Shown: piece after piece, positions 37,642 to 45,502 of the stretch
Layout: the number at the start of each line of letters is the position of its first letter
Position numbering within the stretch: the stretch's first letter is position 1
NCBI GenBank assembly: GCA_045603125.1
Contig: JAZULN010000021.1
Coordinates: forward strand, 1-64,000
Reading direction: 5' to 3'
DNA length: 64,000 bases
Origin: CAKSFT01 sp045603125
GTDB lineage: Bacteria; Bacillota; Clostridia; UBA1381
Position numbers and translations under genes: made by a program
The notes under the pieces: generated by a model
What the model was told of the DNA's origin: nothing
The model's input: only the letters and a program-made list of their open reading frames with translations
Databases searched by the model: none

Positions 37642-38649
37642 ATGGACAAGTTGATTTTGGGAATAGAGAGTTCCTGTGACGAAACTGCGGCAGCGGTTGT
37701 TAAAAACGGCACCGAGGTGATGTCGAATATTATAAACACACAAATAGATATACATAAGGTTTATGGCGGAGTTGTGCCGGAAATTGCATCAAGGAAGCAT
37801 ATAGAAAGCATTGACTATGTGGTTGACGAGGCGTTGAAAGAGGCAAATGTCACCTTCCAAGATATTGATGCAATTGCAGTAACTTACGGCCCCGGTCTTG
37901 TGGGAGCATTGCTTGTTGGGGTGTCTTTTGCAAAAGGATTAGCATACTCTTTGAAGAAACCGTTAGTGCCGGTTCACCACATAAGGGGACACATAACTGC
38001 CAACTTTTTAAATAATCCCGAGTTAAAACCACCTTTTGTGTCCCTTGTTGCATCGGGCGGGCATAGTCATATTGTTTTGGTAAAGAGCCATACCGATTTT
38101 GAAATTTTGGGAAGAACAAGAGATGATGCAGCGGGTGAGGCATTTGATAAAATTGCAAGGGTTATTGGACTGGGGTATCCGGGAGGCCCGTTAATTGATA
38201 AACTTTCAAAAGAAGGGAATAAGGATGCATTTAAGTTCCCAAGAGTCAGAATGGATAAAGACTCCCTTGACTTTAGCTTTAGTGGGGTGAAGACGGCGGT
38301 AATAAACGCACTCCATAAGCTGGACCAACAGGGAATAGCATATAATAAAGCCGATGTTGCAGCAAGTTTTCAAGACGCCGTTACCGATGTCCTTTGTGAG
38401 CATACAATAGAGGCGGCAAAAAAGCATAATTCAAAAATTATTGCCCTTGCGGGGGGCGTTGCGTCTAACTCGGAGCTGCGTGAAAAGATGACCAATTGGG
38501 CAAAAAAAGGAGGAATAGATGTAATCTATCCTTCTCCCATATATTGTACCGATAATGCCGCAATGATAGCGGCGGCAGGCTATTATGAACTTTTAGCCGG
38601 CAAGATTTCCGACCTTGATTTAAATGCAGTGCCGTCACTCACACTCTGA
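37642..38649 (+). CDS. tsaD: tRNA N6-adenosine threonylcarbamoyltransferase
   Basis: ASKHA-fold enzyme of 335 residues that transfers threonylcarbamoyl to A37 of tRNA with TsaB and TsaE. ILGIESSCDETAAAVV at the start, IASRKHIE, the metal-binding VHHIRGHITANF (two His), SLVASGGHSHIV, and late LAGGVASNSELR and PIYCTDNAAMIAAAGYY with the third ligand Asp. Length is normal. It ends in a 15-bp overlap with the convergent RNase M5 gene. Confidence 0.96.
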   Translation: MDKLILGIESSCDETAAAVVKNGTEVMSNIINTQIDIHKVYGGVVPEIASRKHIESIDYVVDEALKEANVTFQDIDAIAVTYGPGLVGALLVGVSFAKGLAYSLKKPLVPVHHIRGHITANFLNNPELKPPFVSLVASGGHSHIVLVKSHTDFEILGRTRDDAAGEAFDKIARVIGLGYPGGPLIDKLSKEGNKDAFKFPRVRMDKDSLDFSFSGVKTAVINALHKLDQQGIAYNKADVAASFQDAVTDVLCEHTIEAAKKHNSKIIALAGGVASNSELREKMTNWAKKGGIDVIYPSPIYCTDNAAMIAAAGYYELLAGKISDLDLNAVPSLTL

Positions 38650-39240
38650 TTGAAGAACTGAAGCCAGACGCTCAAGCTCGTCTTTAGTGAGAAGTCGGTT
38701 AATGACCGACAAAAGCATATTTGAAGAAATTTTTGAGGGCAAACCCAAAGTATCCAAAAGGGCTTGTCTTTTTTTTGCACTGTTATCTGTCCCTGATAAG
38801 CCTAAAAGATATAAATCCGACTTAGTGACCGGGGGAGATTTTTTAGGCATTGTTTTTTTGCCGTCTATTTCGCATCCGGCATCTTTTAAGGCTTTTATTA
38901 TGATCTCGGGTAAAATCCCCTCGACCCCTAATAACCCTTCCTTGCCGGCTTTAGTCTTTCGCTTTTCTTTACCTTTTACTTCGGGGATGTATGCATGTTT
39001 TACCTGTCCCTCGGGGACGAGTTGTTTTATGTGGTTTCGTATTTGAAAGCCTGCGGAATCCGAGTCGGTGAGAATGACAATCCCCATGTTGGCGGCGAGG
39101 GTTTTTATCGTATCGGATTTCTTCTTATTATTTATAACACTAAATCCACCGGTTACGAAAATTACACCGTCAATAAAGCTTGAAAGCTTGATTTTATCGT
39201 ATGTTCCCTCAACAACGATTGCCTCTTTAATTTTATACAT
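38635..39240 (-). CDS. rnmV: Ribonuclease M5
   Basis: Toprim nuclease of 201 residues that matures the ends of 5S rRNA. The Toprim core AIVVEGTYDKIKLSSFIDGVIFVTGGF holds the catalytic Glu, and ILTDSDSAGFQIRNHI the Asp-x-Asp. GLLGVEGILPEIIIKAL is a conserved M5 segment. The ATG at 39240 has AAAGGAG 8 bp upstream; the longer frame to 39294 is rejected. The 3' end overlaps tsaD tail to tail without an intergenic terminator. Confidence 0.93.
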   Translation of the reverse strand: MYKIKEAIVVEGTYDKIKLSSFIDGVIFVTGGFSVINNKKKSDTIKTLAANMGIVILTDSDSAGFQIRNHIKQLVPEGQVKHAYIPEVKGKEKRKTKAGKEGLLGVEGILPEIIIKALKDAGCEIDGKKTMPKKSPPVTKSDLYLLGLSGTDNSAKKRQALLDTLGLPSKISSNMLLSVINRLLTKDELERLASVLQSECE

Positions 39241-39378
39241 CCCGTCATCTCCTTTAGTTTTAATAATGATATCATAAGACCGGGTTAAAGTCAAGATATA
39301 AGGGTTTCACCAATGCTTTGGCCATTTCATATTATATATCATACGGGAAAAACCGTAAAAAAGGAAGGAGGATATAAT

Positions 39379-39636
39379 ATGGGGAATTTGCTTATAACTG
39401 TGGGATCGGTGACAACGGCAAACAGGTTAAACCATCTTCTTTCGGGGGCTATGTGGACCAGGATTATCCATACCCCGATAAAGATTAGTGGTGGGGGTTG
39501 TTCATATTCTATTATAACCAAGGGCGAGAATTTAGAGCAGGTTAAGAGAATAATTAATGCTAATAACCTTAAAATTAAAGGCTTTTTTATAGAGATGGAA
39601 GCTAAGGGGGAGAAGGTTTATCATGCTTTATCTTGA
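39379..39636 (+). CDS. DUF3343 domain protein
   Basis: Protein of 85 residues. LLITVGSVTTANRLNHLLSGAMWTRIIHTPIKISGGGCSYSIIT is typical of the putative Se/S carrier-like DUF3343 family. The Cys in GGGCSYS is its candidate sulfur-carrying residue. The ATG at 39379 has GGAGGAG 7 bp upstream; the longer frame to 39313 is not supported. It overlaps the following cysteine desulfurase-like gene by 14 bp, so the pair probably acts together in sulfur or selenium transfer (inference). Confidence 0.82.
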   Translation: MGNLLITVGSVTTANRLNHLLSGAMWTRIIHTPIKISGGGCSYSIITKGENLEQVKRIINANNLKIKGFFIEMEAKGEKVYHALS

Positions 39637-40756
39637 TAATGCGGCAACAACATTGAAAAAGCCGGCAAGAGTCTTTGGGAGTATGATATATAATACGTTT
39701 TTTTACAGTGCAAATGCCGGTCACGGAGGTCATTTTTATAGCTTAAAGACAGCATCAAGGGTCTATGAAACCAGTGAGAAATTGGCAGAATTTTTGGGCT
39801 GTGAAACCCCTGAGCGAATTGCATTTACACAAAATGCAACCTATGCCCTGAACCTTGGGATAAAAGGGTATGTGAAAAAAGGCGACCATGTGGTAACAAC
39901 GGCAATGGAGCACAATAGCGTTTTGAGGACTCTTGAGGAGTGGTGCGAATATACTGTGGTGGATGCCGAAAAAGACGGGACTATAAGACCTGAAAAGATA
40001 AGACGGGCAATAACCCCTAAGACAAAGCTAATCGTTGTAAACCACGCATCAAATGTATGTGGGACTGTGCAAAATATAGAAAAAATCGGAAAGATTGCAA
40101 AAGAAATGGGCGTGGCTTTTATGGTAGATGGGGCACAGAGCGTTGGTGTGATACCGATAGATGTAAAAAAAATGGGGATAGATATGCTGGCCATTTCAGG
40201 TCATAAAGGATTGATGTCACCTCTTGGAGTCGGGGCGTTATATGTAAGTGAAAAAATAGAATTAGAACCATTTATCACAGGCGGAACGGGAAGTGATTCA
40301 AAAAACCTAAACCAACCAAGACAAATGCCGGACATTCTGCATAGCGGTACTCTAAATGCTCCTGCAATAATTGCATGTGGCAGGGGGATTGACTATATAA
40401 ATAAGAAGGGAATCAGGGAGATTGAGGAGCAGGAAGTGTATCTTGCCGTAAGACTTATTGAAAAATTAAAGAATATGGATAAAGTGATAGTCTATGGGAA
40501 AACTTCAAAGGAGGGGCGAAATTCTACTGTGTTATTTAACATTAAGGGTAAAGACAGCACTGAGGTAAGCGGAATTTTAAACGACCGGTTCGGTATATGT
40601 ACAAGAGGCGGATATCATTGTGCATATCTTGCGCATAAAGCTATCGGCAGTGACAAGACAGGAGGAGTTCGGGCAAGCTTTGGTATATTTAACACGATTT
40701 ACTCTGTTGACAGTCTAGCAGATTCAGTGTATAAAATGAGTAAGAGTTGGGAATAA
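39623..40756 (+). CDS. Cysteine desulfurase family PLP enzyme
   Basis: Class V aminotransferase-fold enzyme of 377 residues related to SufS/CsdA. YLDNAATTLKKP at the N-terminus, FTQNATYALNLGIKGY, VDGAQSVGVIPIDVKK, the PLP lysine in AISGHKGLMSPLGVG, and the C-terminal RGGYHCAYLAHK with the catalytic Cys. The tight overlap with DUF3343 matches a widespread clostridial pair. The scaffold proteins of Fe-S assembly (SufU, IscU) are not nearby, so a role in tRNA thiolation or selenium handling is as likely as cluster assembly. Confidence 0.88.
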   Translation: MLYLDNAATTLKKPARVFGSMIYNTFFYSANAGHGGHFYSLKTASRVYETSEKLAEFLGCETPERIAFTQNATYALNLGIKGYVKKGDHVVTTAMEHNSVLRTLEEWCEYTVVDAEKDGTIRPEKIRRAITPKTKLIVVNHASNVCGTVQNIEKIGKIAKEMGVAFMVDGAQSVGVIPIDVKKMGIDMLAISGHKGLMSPLGVGALYVSEKIELEPFITGGTGSDSKNLNQPRQMPDILHSGTLNAPAIIACGRGIDYINKKGIREIEEQEVYLAVRLIEKLKNMDKVIVYGKTSKEGRNSTVLFNIKGKDSTEVSGILNDRFGICTRGGYHCAYLAHKAIGSDKTGGVRASFGIFNTIYSVDSLADSVYKMSKSWE

Positions 40757-40831
40757 TTTATTGGTGGTGGGGGAAGTTTTTCTCTCACCGGGGGTACATA
40801 TAAAAAATTTTCAAAAAAATAGAAAAAACTG

Positions 40832-40860
40832 TTGACAAAACAAAACTCTTCTGTTATAAT
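40832..40860 (+). promoter_or_regulatory. Consensus promoter of the tRNA cluster
   Basis: TTGACA 40832-40837, 17-bp spacer, TATAAT 40855-40860, followed by a short leader hairpin (GTCGGC / GCCGAC, 40867-40887) and the first tRNA at 40900. Confidence 0.93.
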
Positions 40861-40899
40861 ATGTAAGTCGGCGAGAAAAAAGCCGACGATTACGTCTAT

Positions 40900-40973
40900 G
40901 CGGGTGTAGTTCAATGGTAGAATCCCAGCCTTCCAAGCTGGTCGCGTGGGTTCGATTCCCATCACCCGCTCCA
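40900..40973 (+). tRNA. tRNA-Gly (TCC)
   Basis: Acceptor GCGGGTG pairs with CACCCGC, encoded CCA. Anticodon arm CCAGC-CTTCCAA-GCTGG gives TCC. T arm GGGTTCGATTCCC. 74 nt. Confidence 0.97.
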
Positions 40974-40976
40974 CAC

Positions 40977-41053
<77 letters not shown>

Positions 41054-41139
41054 CATTTATTTTAAGGGTGGACTTGCCACATAAAAAGGATTTGCAATCA
41101 AGATGACCACTGGCATTAAAATCCACCTTAAATTGATAT
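41054..41139 (+). other. Structured spacer between tRNA-Arg and tRNA-His
   Basis: GGTGGA (41069-41074) can pair with TCCACC (41122-41127), enclosing TGCCA / TGGCA arms. It does not fold as a tRNA and has no anticodon arm. It may be a processing spacer or the remnant of a lost tRNA. Confidence 0.35.
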
Positions 41140-41217
41140 GGTGGGTATAGTTCAGTTGGTTAGAGCGTCAGATTGTGGTCCTGAATGTCGTGGGTTCAAA
41201 TCCCACTACCCACCCCA
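41140..41217 (+). tRNA. tRNA-His (GTG)
   Basis: Starts with the extra G-1 opposite discriminator C, acceptor GTGGGTA / TACCCAC, encoded CCA. Anticodon loop TTGTGGT gives GTG. T arm GTGGGTTCAAATCCCAC. Confidence 0.96.
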
Positions 41218-41272
41218 CTTACTTTTTTATGGTTAGCCAAGGCTTAACCGCAAGAAATGCGTACTCTTACAT

Positions 41273-41349
41273 AGGGATATAGCCAAGTCGGTAAGGCACC
41301 AGATTTTGATTCTGGCATTTCGTAGGTTCGAGTCCTGCTATCCCTGCCA
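41273..41349 (+). tRNA. tRNA-Gln (TTG)
   Basis: Acceptor AGGGATA / TATCCCT, encoded CCA. Anticodon arm CCAGA-TTTTGAT-TCTGG gives TTG. A1-U72 closing pair as expected for Gln. Confidence 0.95.
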
Positions 41350-41351
41350 AC

Positions 41352-41427
41352 GGACCATTAGCTCAGTCGGTAGAGCACTTGACTTTTAATCAAGTTGTCC
41401 GGAGTTCGAATCTCCGATGGTTCACCA
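41352..41427 (+). tRNA. tRNA-Lys (TTT)
   Basis: Acceptor GGACCAT / ATGGTTC (one G-T pair), encoded CCA. Anticodon arm CTTGA-CTTTTAA-TCAAG gives TTT. Last of the cluster, followed at once by the terminator. Confidence 0.97.
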
Positions 41428-41463
41428 AAAATCGACATTCTTCGACAGAGGAATGTCGATTTT
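41428..41463 (+). terminator. Terminator of the tRNA cluster
   Basis: 13-bp stem AAAATCGACATTC with its complement, 10-nt loop, ending in TTTT. Its distal arm sequence AATGTCGATTTT recurs at 41502-41513. Confidence 0.88.
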
Positions 41464-41580
41464 ACTTATTACCTATTCACTCTTCACTATTCCCTAAAAT
41501 AAATGTCGATTTTTGGAAAGTAATAAGTAATAGTGAATAAGGAAGAGGTTAATGTTGCTTTGCTTTCGCAAAGCTTATTT
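41464..41580. repeat. Inverted dispersed-repeat remnant (TATTCACT / AGTGAATA type)
   Basis: ACTTATTAC-CTATTCACT (41464-41481) faces AGTAATAAGTAATAGTGAATA (41519-41539) in inverted order. A GCTTTGC / GCAAAGC hairpin follows at 41557-41574. The right half, with GTAATAGTGAAT and GGAAGAGGT, resembles 53293-53325. No ORF. Confidence 0.6.
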
Positions 41581-41587
41581 TTATATG

Positions 41588-41683
41588 ACATCTAAATCGT
41601 TCGGCTATTTCACAGAAAGCGTAAGCTTTCTATTTCACAATTTACGAAGTAAATTATTTCATATCAGCGAAGTTGATATTTCA
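41588..41683 (+). repeat. ATTTCA hairpin array with S23-gene tail sequence
   Basis: Begins with ACATCTAAATCGTTC (41588-41602), identical to the end of the S23-type gene at 26497-26511. Four ATTTCA units (41607, 41632, 41656, 41678) then alternate with three hairpins: GAAAGC-GTAA-GCTTTC, AATTTAC-GAA-GTAAATT, and ATATCA-GCGAAGT-TGATAT. The S23 gene itself is missing, which suggests a decayed or partial element. Confidence 0.75.
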
Positions 41684-41708
41684 TTTAAATAATGTCATTA
41701 ACATCAAT

Positions 41709-41738
41709 AAAATAACACCCGTTCAGGGTGTTATTTTT
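41709..41738. terminator. Terminator of the araC-type gene
   Basis: AAAATAACACCC / GGGTGTTATTTT stem with loop GTTCA and T/A tracts at the ends, 7 bp beyond the stop of the minus-strand regulator. Confidence 0.85.
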
Positions 41739-41744
41739 TCATCA

Positions 41745-42515
41745 TCAATCCTCATGATACCGCCTCCCATACTCAGACGGTGATACCCCAAAATGGCGTT
41801 TAAAACTTTTTGAGAAGGTGAATAAATCGGAATATCCGACAGAATTTGCCGCAATAGTTACCGATATGTTATTTTTAGAAATCAGCGATGCGGCAGTATT
41901 CATTCTGTAGTTTAAGAGATATTGTTTGGGTGCCATGCCAATTTTTCTTTTAAAAGTAACGGAAAAATATGTCCTGTCAAGATTTAGATGCCGGGCGATT
42001 TTTTCGATTGTAATATCGTGCATATATTCTGAATGTATGTATTCTAATGCTAAATCGACGTAATCGGTTTTGGGTTGTTCCTCTTTTGAGAGGAGTGCGA
42101 ATAGTTCCCATAATTTCCCCGTAAGGTAAGCACTTCTCCCGACGGAGTAGGACTCGCAACCTTTCATTTGCTGGAAGATTTTTTCTGCCTGTGGACATAA
42201 AATCACATCTTTTAAATGATTTAAAATTGGACTTTCAGATGTAAAACCAATCCAGATATAGTTCCACGGAAGTTTATCGTCGGCACAGTAATAGACTTCT
42301 TCAAATGGTGGAATAACAAACATTTCGCCAGGTTTTACATTATATGTTTTACCCTTGATTTTAAAAAGCCCGCAACCTGATACAACAAAATGAATAAGCC
42401 AGTGCGTGCGGATAGCAGGCCCAAAATAGTGGGATTTTGGGCAGTTTTGGTAGCCAAAACTGATGGGATTTAAGTCGCGATAGTGCTCATCTGTAACAAT
42501 TACATGATGTTTCAT
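41745..42515 (-). CDS. AraC-family regulator of the galactoside genes
   Basis: Protein of 256 residues. The N-terminal cupin-like sensing domain (about 25-110) has THWLIHFVVSGCGLFKIKGKTYNVKPGEMFVIPPFEEVYY. The C-terminal AraC HTH (about 158-254) has ITIEKIARHLNLDRTYFSVTFKRKIGMAPKQYLLNYRM and VGYSDLFTFSKSFKRHFGVSPSEYGRRY. It resembles RafR/MsmR/MelR activators. Divergent to GH4-galT, with a 119-bp shared control region whose plus-strand -10 (TATAAT, 42598) lacks a good -35, in line with activation by this protein. The start at 42515 is preferred; upstream ATG codons lack a clear ribosome site. Confidence 0.88.
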   Translation of the reverse strand: MKHHVIVTDEHYRDLNPISFGYQNCPKSHYFGPAIRTHWLIHFVVSGCGLFKIKGKTYNVKPGEMFVIPPFEEVYYCADDKLPWNYIWIGFTSESPILNHLKDVILCPQAEKIFQQMKGCESYSVGRSAYLTGKLWELFALLSKEEQPKTDYVDLALEYIHSEYMHDITIEKIARHLNLDRTYFSVTFKRKIGMAPKQYLLNYRMNTAASLISKNNISVTIAANSVGYSDLFTFSKSFKRHFGVSPSEYGRRYHED

Positions 42516-42634
42516 AAAAATTTTCACTTCCCTCATAAAACAACAAAATGACAAATTATGCAAACATTATATCATTCCATTTAACCTTTAGTCAATATAT
42601 AATTTAATAAAAAGGATAAAAGGAGTTGGGTTTG

Positions 42635-43954
42635 ATGAAAATTACGTTTTTAGGAGCAGGAAGCACCGTGTTTGCACGAAACGTCATAGGTGACTGTATG
42701 TGTGCAGAGTCTTTAAGAGACAGTGTTTTTGCTCTTTATGACATTGATGCCGGACGTGTGGAGGAGAGCAGGGTCATATTAGAGGCTATGCGTAAGGAAA
42801 AAGGTGGTTTCGGAAAGATTGAATGCTATGTTGGTGTTGAGAATCGAAAAGAGGCGCTTCGTGGAGCCGATTTTGTCATAAATGCGATTCAAGTTGGAGG
42901 ATATGAGCCGTCTACCGTTATAGATTTTGAAATACCAAAAAAATACGGACTTCGCCAAACAATTGCAGACACCCTTGGTATTGGCGGAATTATGCGTGGA
43001 CTTCGCACAATCCCGGTGATGGAGGATTTTGCCCGGGATATTGAGGAAGTTTGCCCTGATGCTCTGTTTTTAAACTACACAAACCCAATGGCGATATTAA
43101 CAGGATATATGCAGCACTATACTGGCGTCAGGACTATAGGACTATGCCACAGTGTACAGGTATGCACAGAGCGTTTATTAAAAGAGCTTGGTATGGAGGA
43201 TAGATTAGAGGGCAGAAAGGAATTGATTGCCGGGATTAACCACATGGCGTGGCTTTTGGAAATAAAAGATAAAAACGGCAATGACCTTTATCCAGAAATT
43301 AAGGCAAAGGTTGATGCCTATATAGAAGCCCCTGAGAAAAAGGATAAAGTTCGCATGGATTATATAAGAAATTTCGGGTTTTACTGCACTGAGTCCAGCG
43401 AGCATAATGCAGAATACAATCCATATTACATAAAGAGCAAGTACCCTGAACTTATTAAAAAATATAATATCCCACTTGATGAGTATCCGCGTCGTTGTGT
43501 AAATCAGGTTGAGGCCTGGAAGAAAGAATACGAGGAAATGCTTGAAAATGGCATTAAAGAGCATTCAAGAAGCCGTGAATACGCATCAAGGATTATGGAA
43601 AGTATTGTGGGGGATATTCCGTATAAAATAGGTGGAAATGTCCTAAATAAGGGTCATTTAATAACAAATATTCCGGAGGATGCTTGTGTTGAAGTGCCGT
43701 GTCTTGTAGATGGGGCGGGGATTCATCCATGCCATGTTGGAAAACTTCCCGTTCAGTGTGCGGCTATGAATATGACAAATATCAATGTTCAACTACTTAC
43801 TATTGAGGCGGCAAGAACGCACAAAAAGGAGCATATCTATCAGGCGGCCATGCTGGACCCACATACTTCAAGCGAACTTGACATTGATACAATCAAGAAG
43901 ATGGTCGATGAACTGATAGATGCACATGGCGACTTCTTGCCAAAATATTTTTAA
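42635..43954 (+). CDS. Alpha-galactosidase/alpha-glucosidase, glycoside hydrolase family 4
   Basis: NAD- and Mn-dependent GH4 enzyme of 439 residues. The Rossmann start is MKITFLGAGSTVFARNVIGD. NYTNPMAILTGYM, the metal-binding Cys and following His in IGLCHSVQ, and GINHMAWLLEI with the second metal His are typical. These enzymes work by oxidation at C3, elimination and re-addition. The alpha-galactosidase (MelA-like) reading is favoured by the galT gene 24 bp downstream; alpha-glucosidase is possible. ATG at 42635 has AAAGGAG 9 bp upstream. Intracellular, so it acts on imported sugar; no transporter gene lies in the window. Confidence 0.88.
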   Translation: MKITFLGAGSTVFARNVIGDCMCAESLRDSVFALYDIDAGRVEESRVILEAMRKEKGGFGKIECYVGVENRKEALRGADFVINAIQVGGYEPSTVIDFEIPKKYGLRQTIADTLGIGGIMRGLRTIPVMEDFARDIEEVCPDALFLNYTNPMAILTGYMQHYTGVRTIGLCHSVQVCTERLLKELGMEDRLEGRKELIAGINHMAWLLEIKDKNGNDLYPEIKAKVDAYIEAPEKKDKVRMDYIRNFGFYCTESSEHNAEYNPYYIKSKYPELIKKYNIPLDEYPRRCVNQVEAWKKEYEEMLENGIKEHSRSREYASRIMESIVGDIPYKIGGNVLNKGHLITNIPEDACVEVPCLVDGAGIHPCHVGKLPVQCAAMNMTNINVQLLTIEAARTHKKEHIYQAAMLDPHTSSELDIDTIKKMVDELIDAHGDFLPKYF

Positions 43955-43978
43955 ATTAAGAGGGGGATATAGCATAAA

Positions 43979-45469
43979 ATGACACTTTATGAAGGGATTT
44001 TAAGACTTACAGAGTATGGCATAAAAAACGGCTTGATTGAAGAGGAAGACAGAGTCTATATCATAAATAGATTTTTAGAGATATTTGGTGTCGATGAATT
44101 TGAAGAGGTAAAAATAACGGGAGACTGCAAATTGGCTGAAATATTAAATTCTCTGACCGACGTTGCCCTTAGTATGGGGCTTTTGGAAAATGACGGGATA
44201 ACCCAAAGAGATTTATTTGATACAAAACTAATGGGTGTTTTGACGCCGCTACCGAGTAGTGTGATAAAAGAATTTTGGACACTTTATAAAAATGACCCGA
44301 AGTTGGCTACCGATTTCTTTTATAAACTCTCCCAGGATACCAACTATATCCGCCGAGACAGGGTGAAGAAAGATAAAAAATGGAAGGTTAAAAGCCGCTA
44401 TGGTGATATTGAAATCTCTATCAATTTATCAAAGCCGGAAAAAGACCCCAAGGCTATTGCTCTTGCCGGAAAAACCAAGTCGGCAGGATATCCGAAATGT
44501 CAGCTTTGCATAGAAAATGAAGGGTATAGAGGAAGAAACAATCACCCGGCGAGACAGAATCACAGAATTATTCCCATTATCATTCAAAACACCGACTGGG
44601 GACTTCAATATTCGCCCTATGTTTACTATAATGAGCATTGCATAGTGTTAAATTCTAATCATACACCTATGAAAATTGAGCGGGCAACTTTTGAGAAATT
44701 GTTAGATTTTATAGAACAGTTTCCGCACTATTTTCTGGGATCTAATGCGGATTTACCCATTGTTGGCGGTTCAATTTTGAGTCACGACCATTTTCAGGGC
44801 GGAAACCACACCTTCCCGATGGAAATAGCAGAGATTGAAAAAAGATACATAGTCCCAGGATTTGAAGATGTGGATGTGGGAATCCTTAATTGGCCATTAT
44901 CTGTTATACGCCTTAGATCGAAAAACAGAGAAAGTATTATAAATCTTTCTGAACACGTTCTTAATATATGGCGGAATTACACCGATGAGGATGCATATAT
45001 TTTTGCTGAAACGGACGGCGAAAAGCATAACACAATTACACCTATTGCCCGAATGAAAGACGGGTGTTATGAAATTGACCTGACTCTTCGAAATAACATT
45101 ATAACCGAGGAGTGCCCACTCGGGTTATACCATCCGCACAATGAAAGGCATCACATTAAGAAGGAAAATATCGGCTTAATTGAGGTTATGGGATTGGCAA
45201 TTCTTCCTGCAAGACTGGACAAGGAAATGGCGTTACTTTCGGAGTGTTTGGTTGGAAAGAAAAACATTGACGATTTTGAAGAACTTTCAAAGCACAAGAA
45301 ATGGTCAGAAATGCTAAAAAAAGAATGTGAAATAACCGAGGAAAACGTCAACGAGATAATAGAAAAAGAGATTGGAAAGGTCTTTATTGGAGTATTAGAA
45401 GATGCAGGGGTATATAAATGTACGATTGAGGGAAGACGAGACTTTGAGAGATTTATAAAGAGTTTATAG
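43979..45469 (+). CDS. galT: UDP-glucose-hexose-1-phosphate uridylyltransferase
   Basis: Firmicutes-type GalT of 496 residues, the Leloir enzyme exchanging UMP between UDP-glucose and galactose 1-phosphate. Family segments are PKCQLCIENEGYRGRNNHPARQNHRIIPI, YSPYVYYNEHCIVLN, and the active-site VGGSILSHDHFQGGNH with its His. The length is normal for this class, which is unlike E. coli GalT. Galactokinase and epimerase are not in this window. The stop lies just before the terminator shared with argH. Confidence 0.94.
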   Translation: MTLYEGILRLTEYGIKNGLIEEEDRVYIINRFLEIFGVDEFEEVKITGDCKLAEILNSLTDVALSMGLLENDGITQRDLFDTKLMGVLTPLPSSVIKEFWTLYKNDPKLATDFFYKLSQDTNYIRRDRVKKDKKWKVKSRYGDIEISINLSKPEKDPKAIALAGKTKSAGYPKCQLCIENEGYRGRNNHPARQNHRIIPIIIQNTDWGLQYSPYVYYNEHCIVLNSNHTPMKIERATFEKLLDFIEQFPHYFLGSNADLPIVGGSILSHDHFQGGNHTFPMEIAEIEKRYIVPGFEDVDVGILNWPLSVIRLRSKNRESIINLSEHVLNIWRNYTDEDAYIFAETDGEKHNTITPIARMKDGCYEIDLTLRNNIITEECPLGLYHPHNERHHIKKENIGLIEVMGLAILPARLDKEMALLSECLVGKKNIDDFEELSKHKKWSEMLKKECEITEENVNEIIEKEIGKVFIGVLEDAGVYKCTIEGRRDFERFIKSL

Positions 45470-45474
45470 AATAG

Positions 45475-45502
45475 AAAATCCACCCAAAAGGGTGGATTTT
45501 TT
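45475..45502. terminator. Bidirectional terminator between galT and argH
   Basis: AAAATCCACCC / GGGTGGATTTT stem (11 bp), loop AAAA, T tract on both strands. It overlaps the argH stop. Confidence 0.92.

Noticed and set aside
41054..41139. Sixth tRNA gene between tRNA-Arg and tRNA-His
   Set aside because: No T-arm motif (GTTCRA), no acceptor with CCA and no anticodon arm could be drawn.
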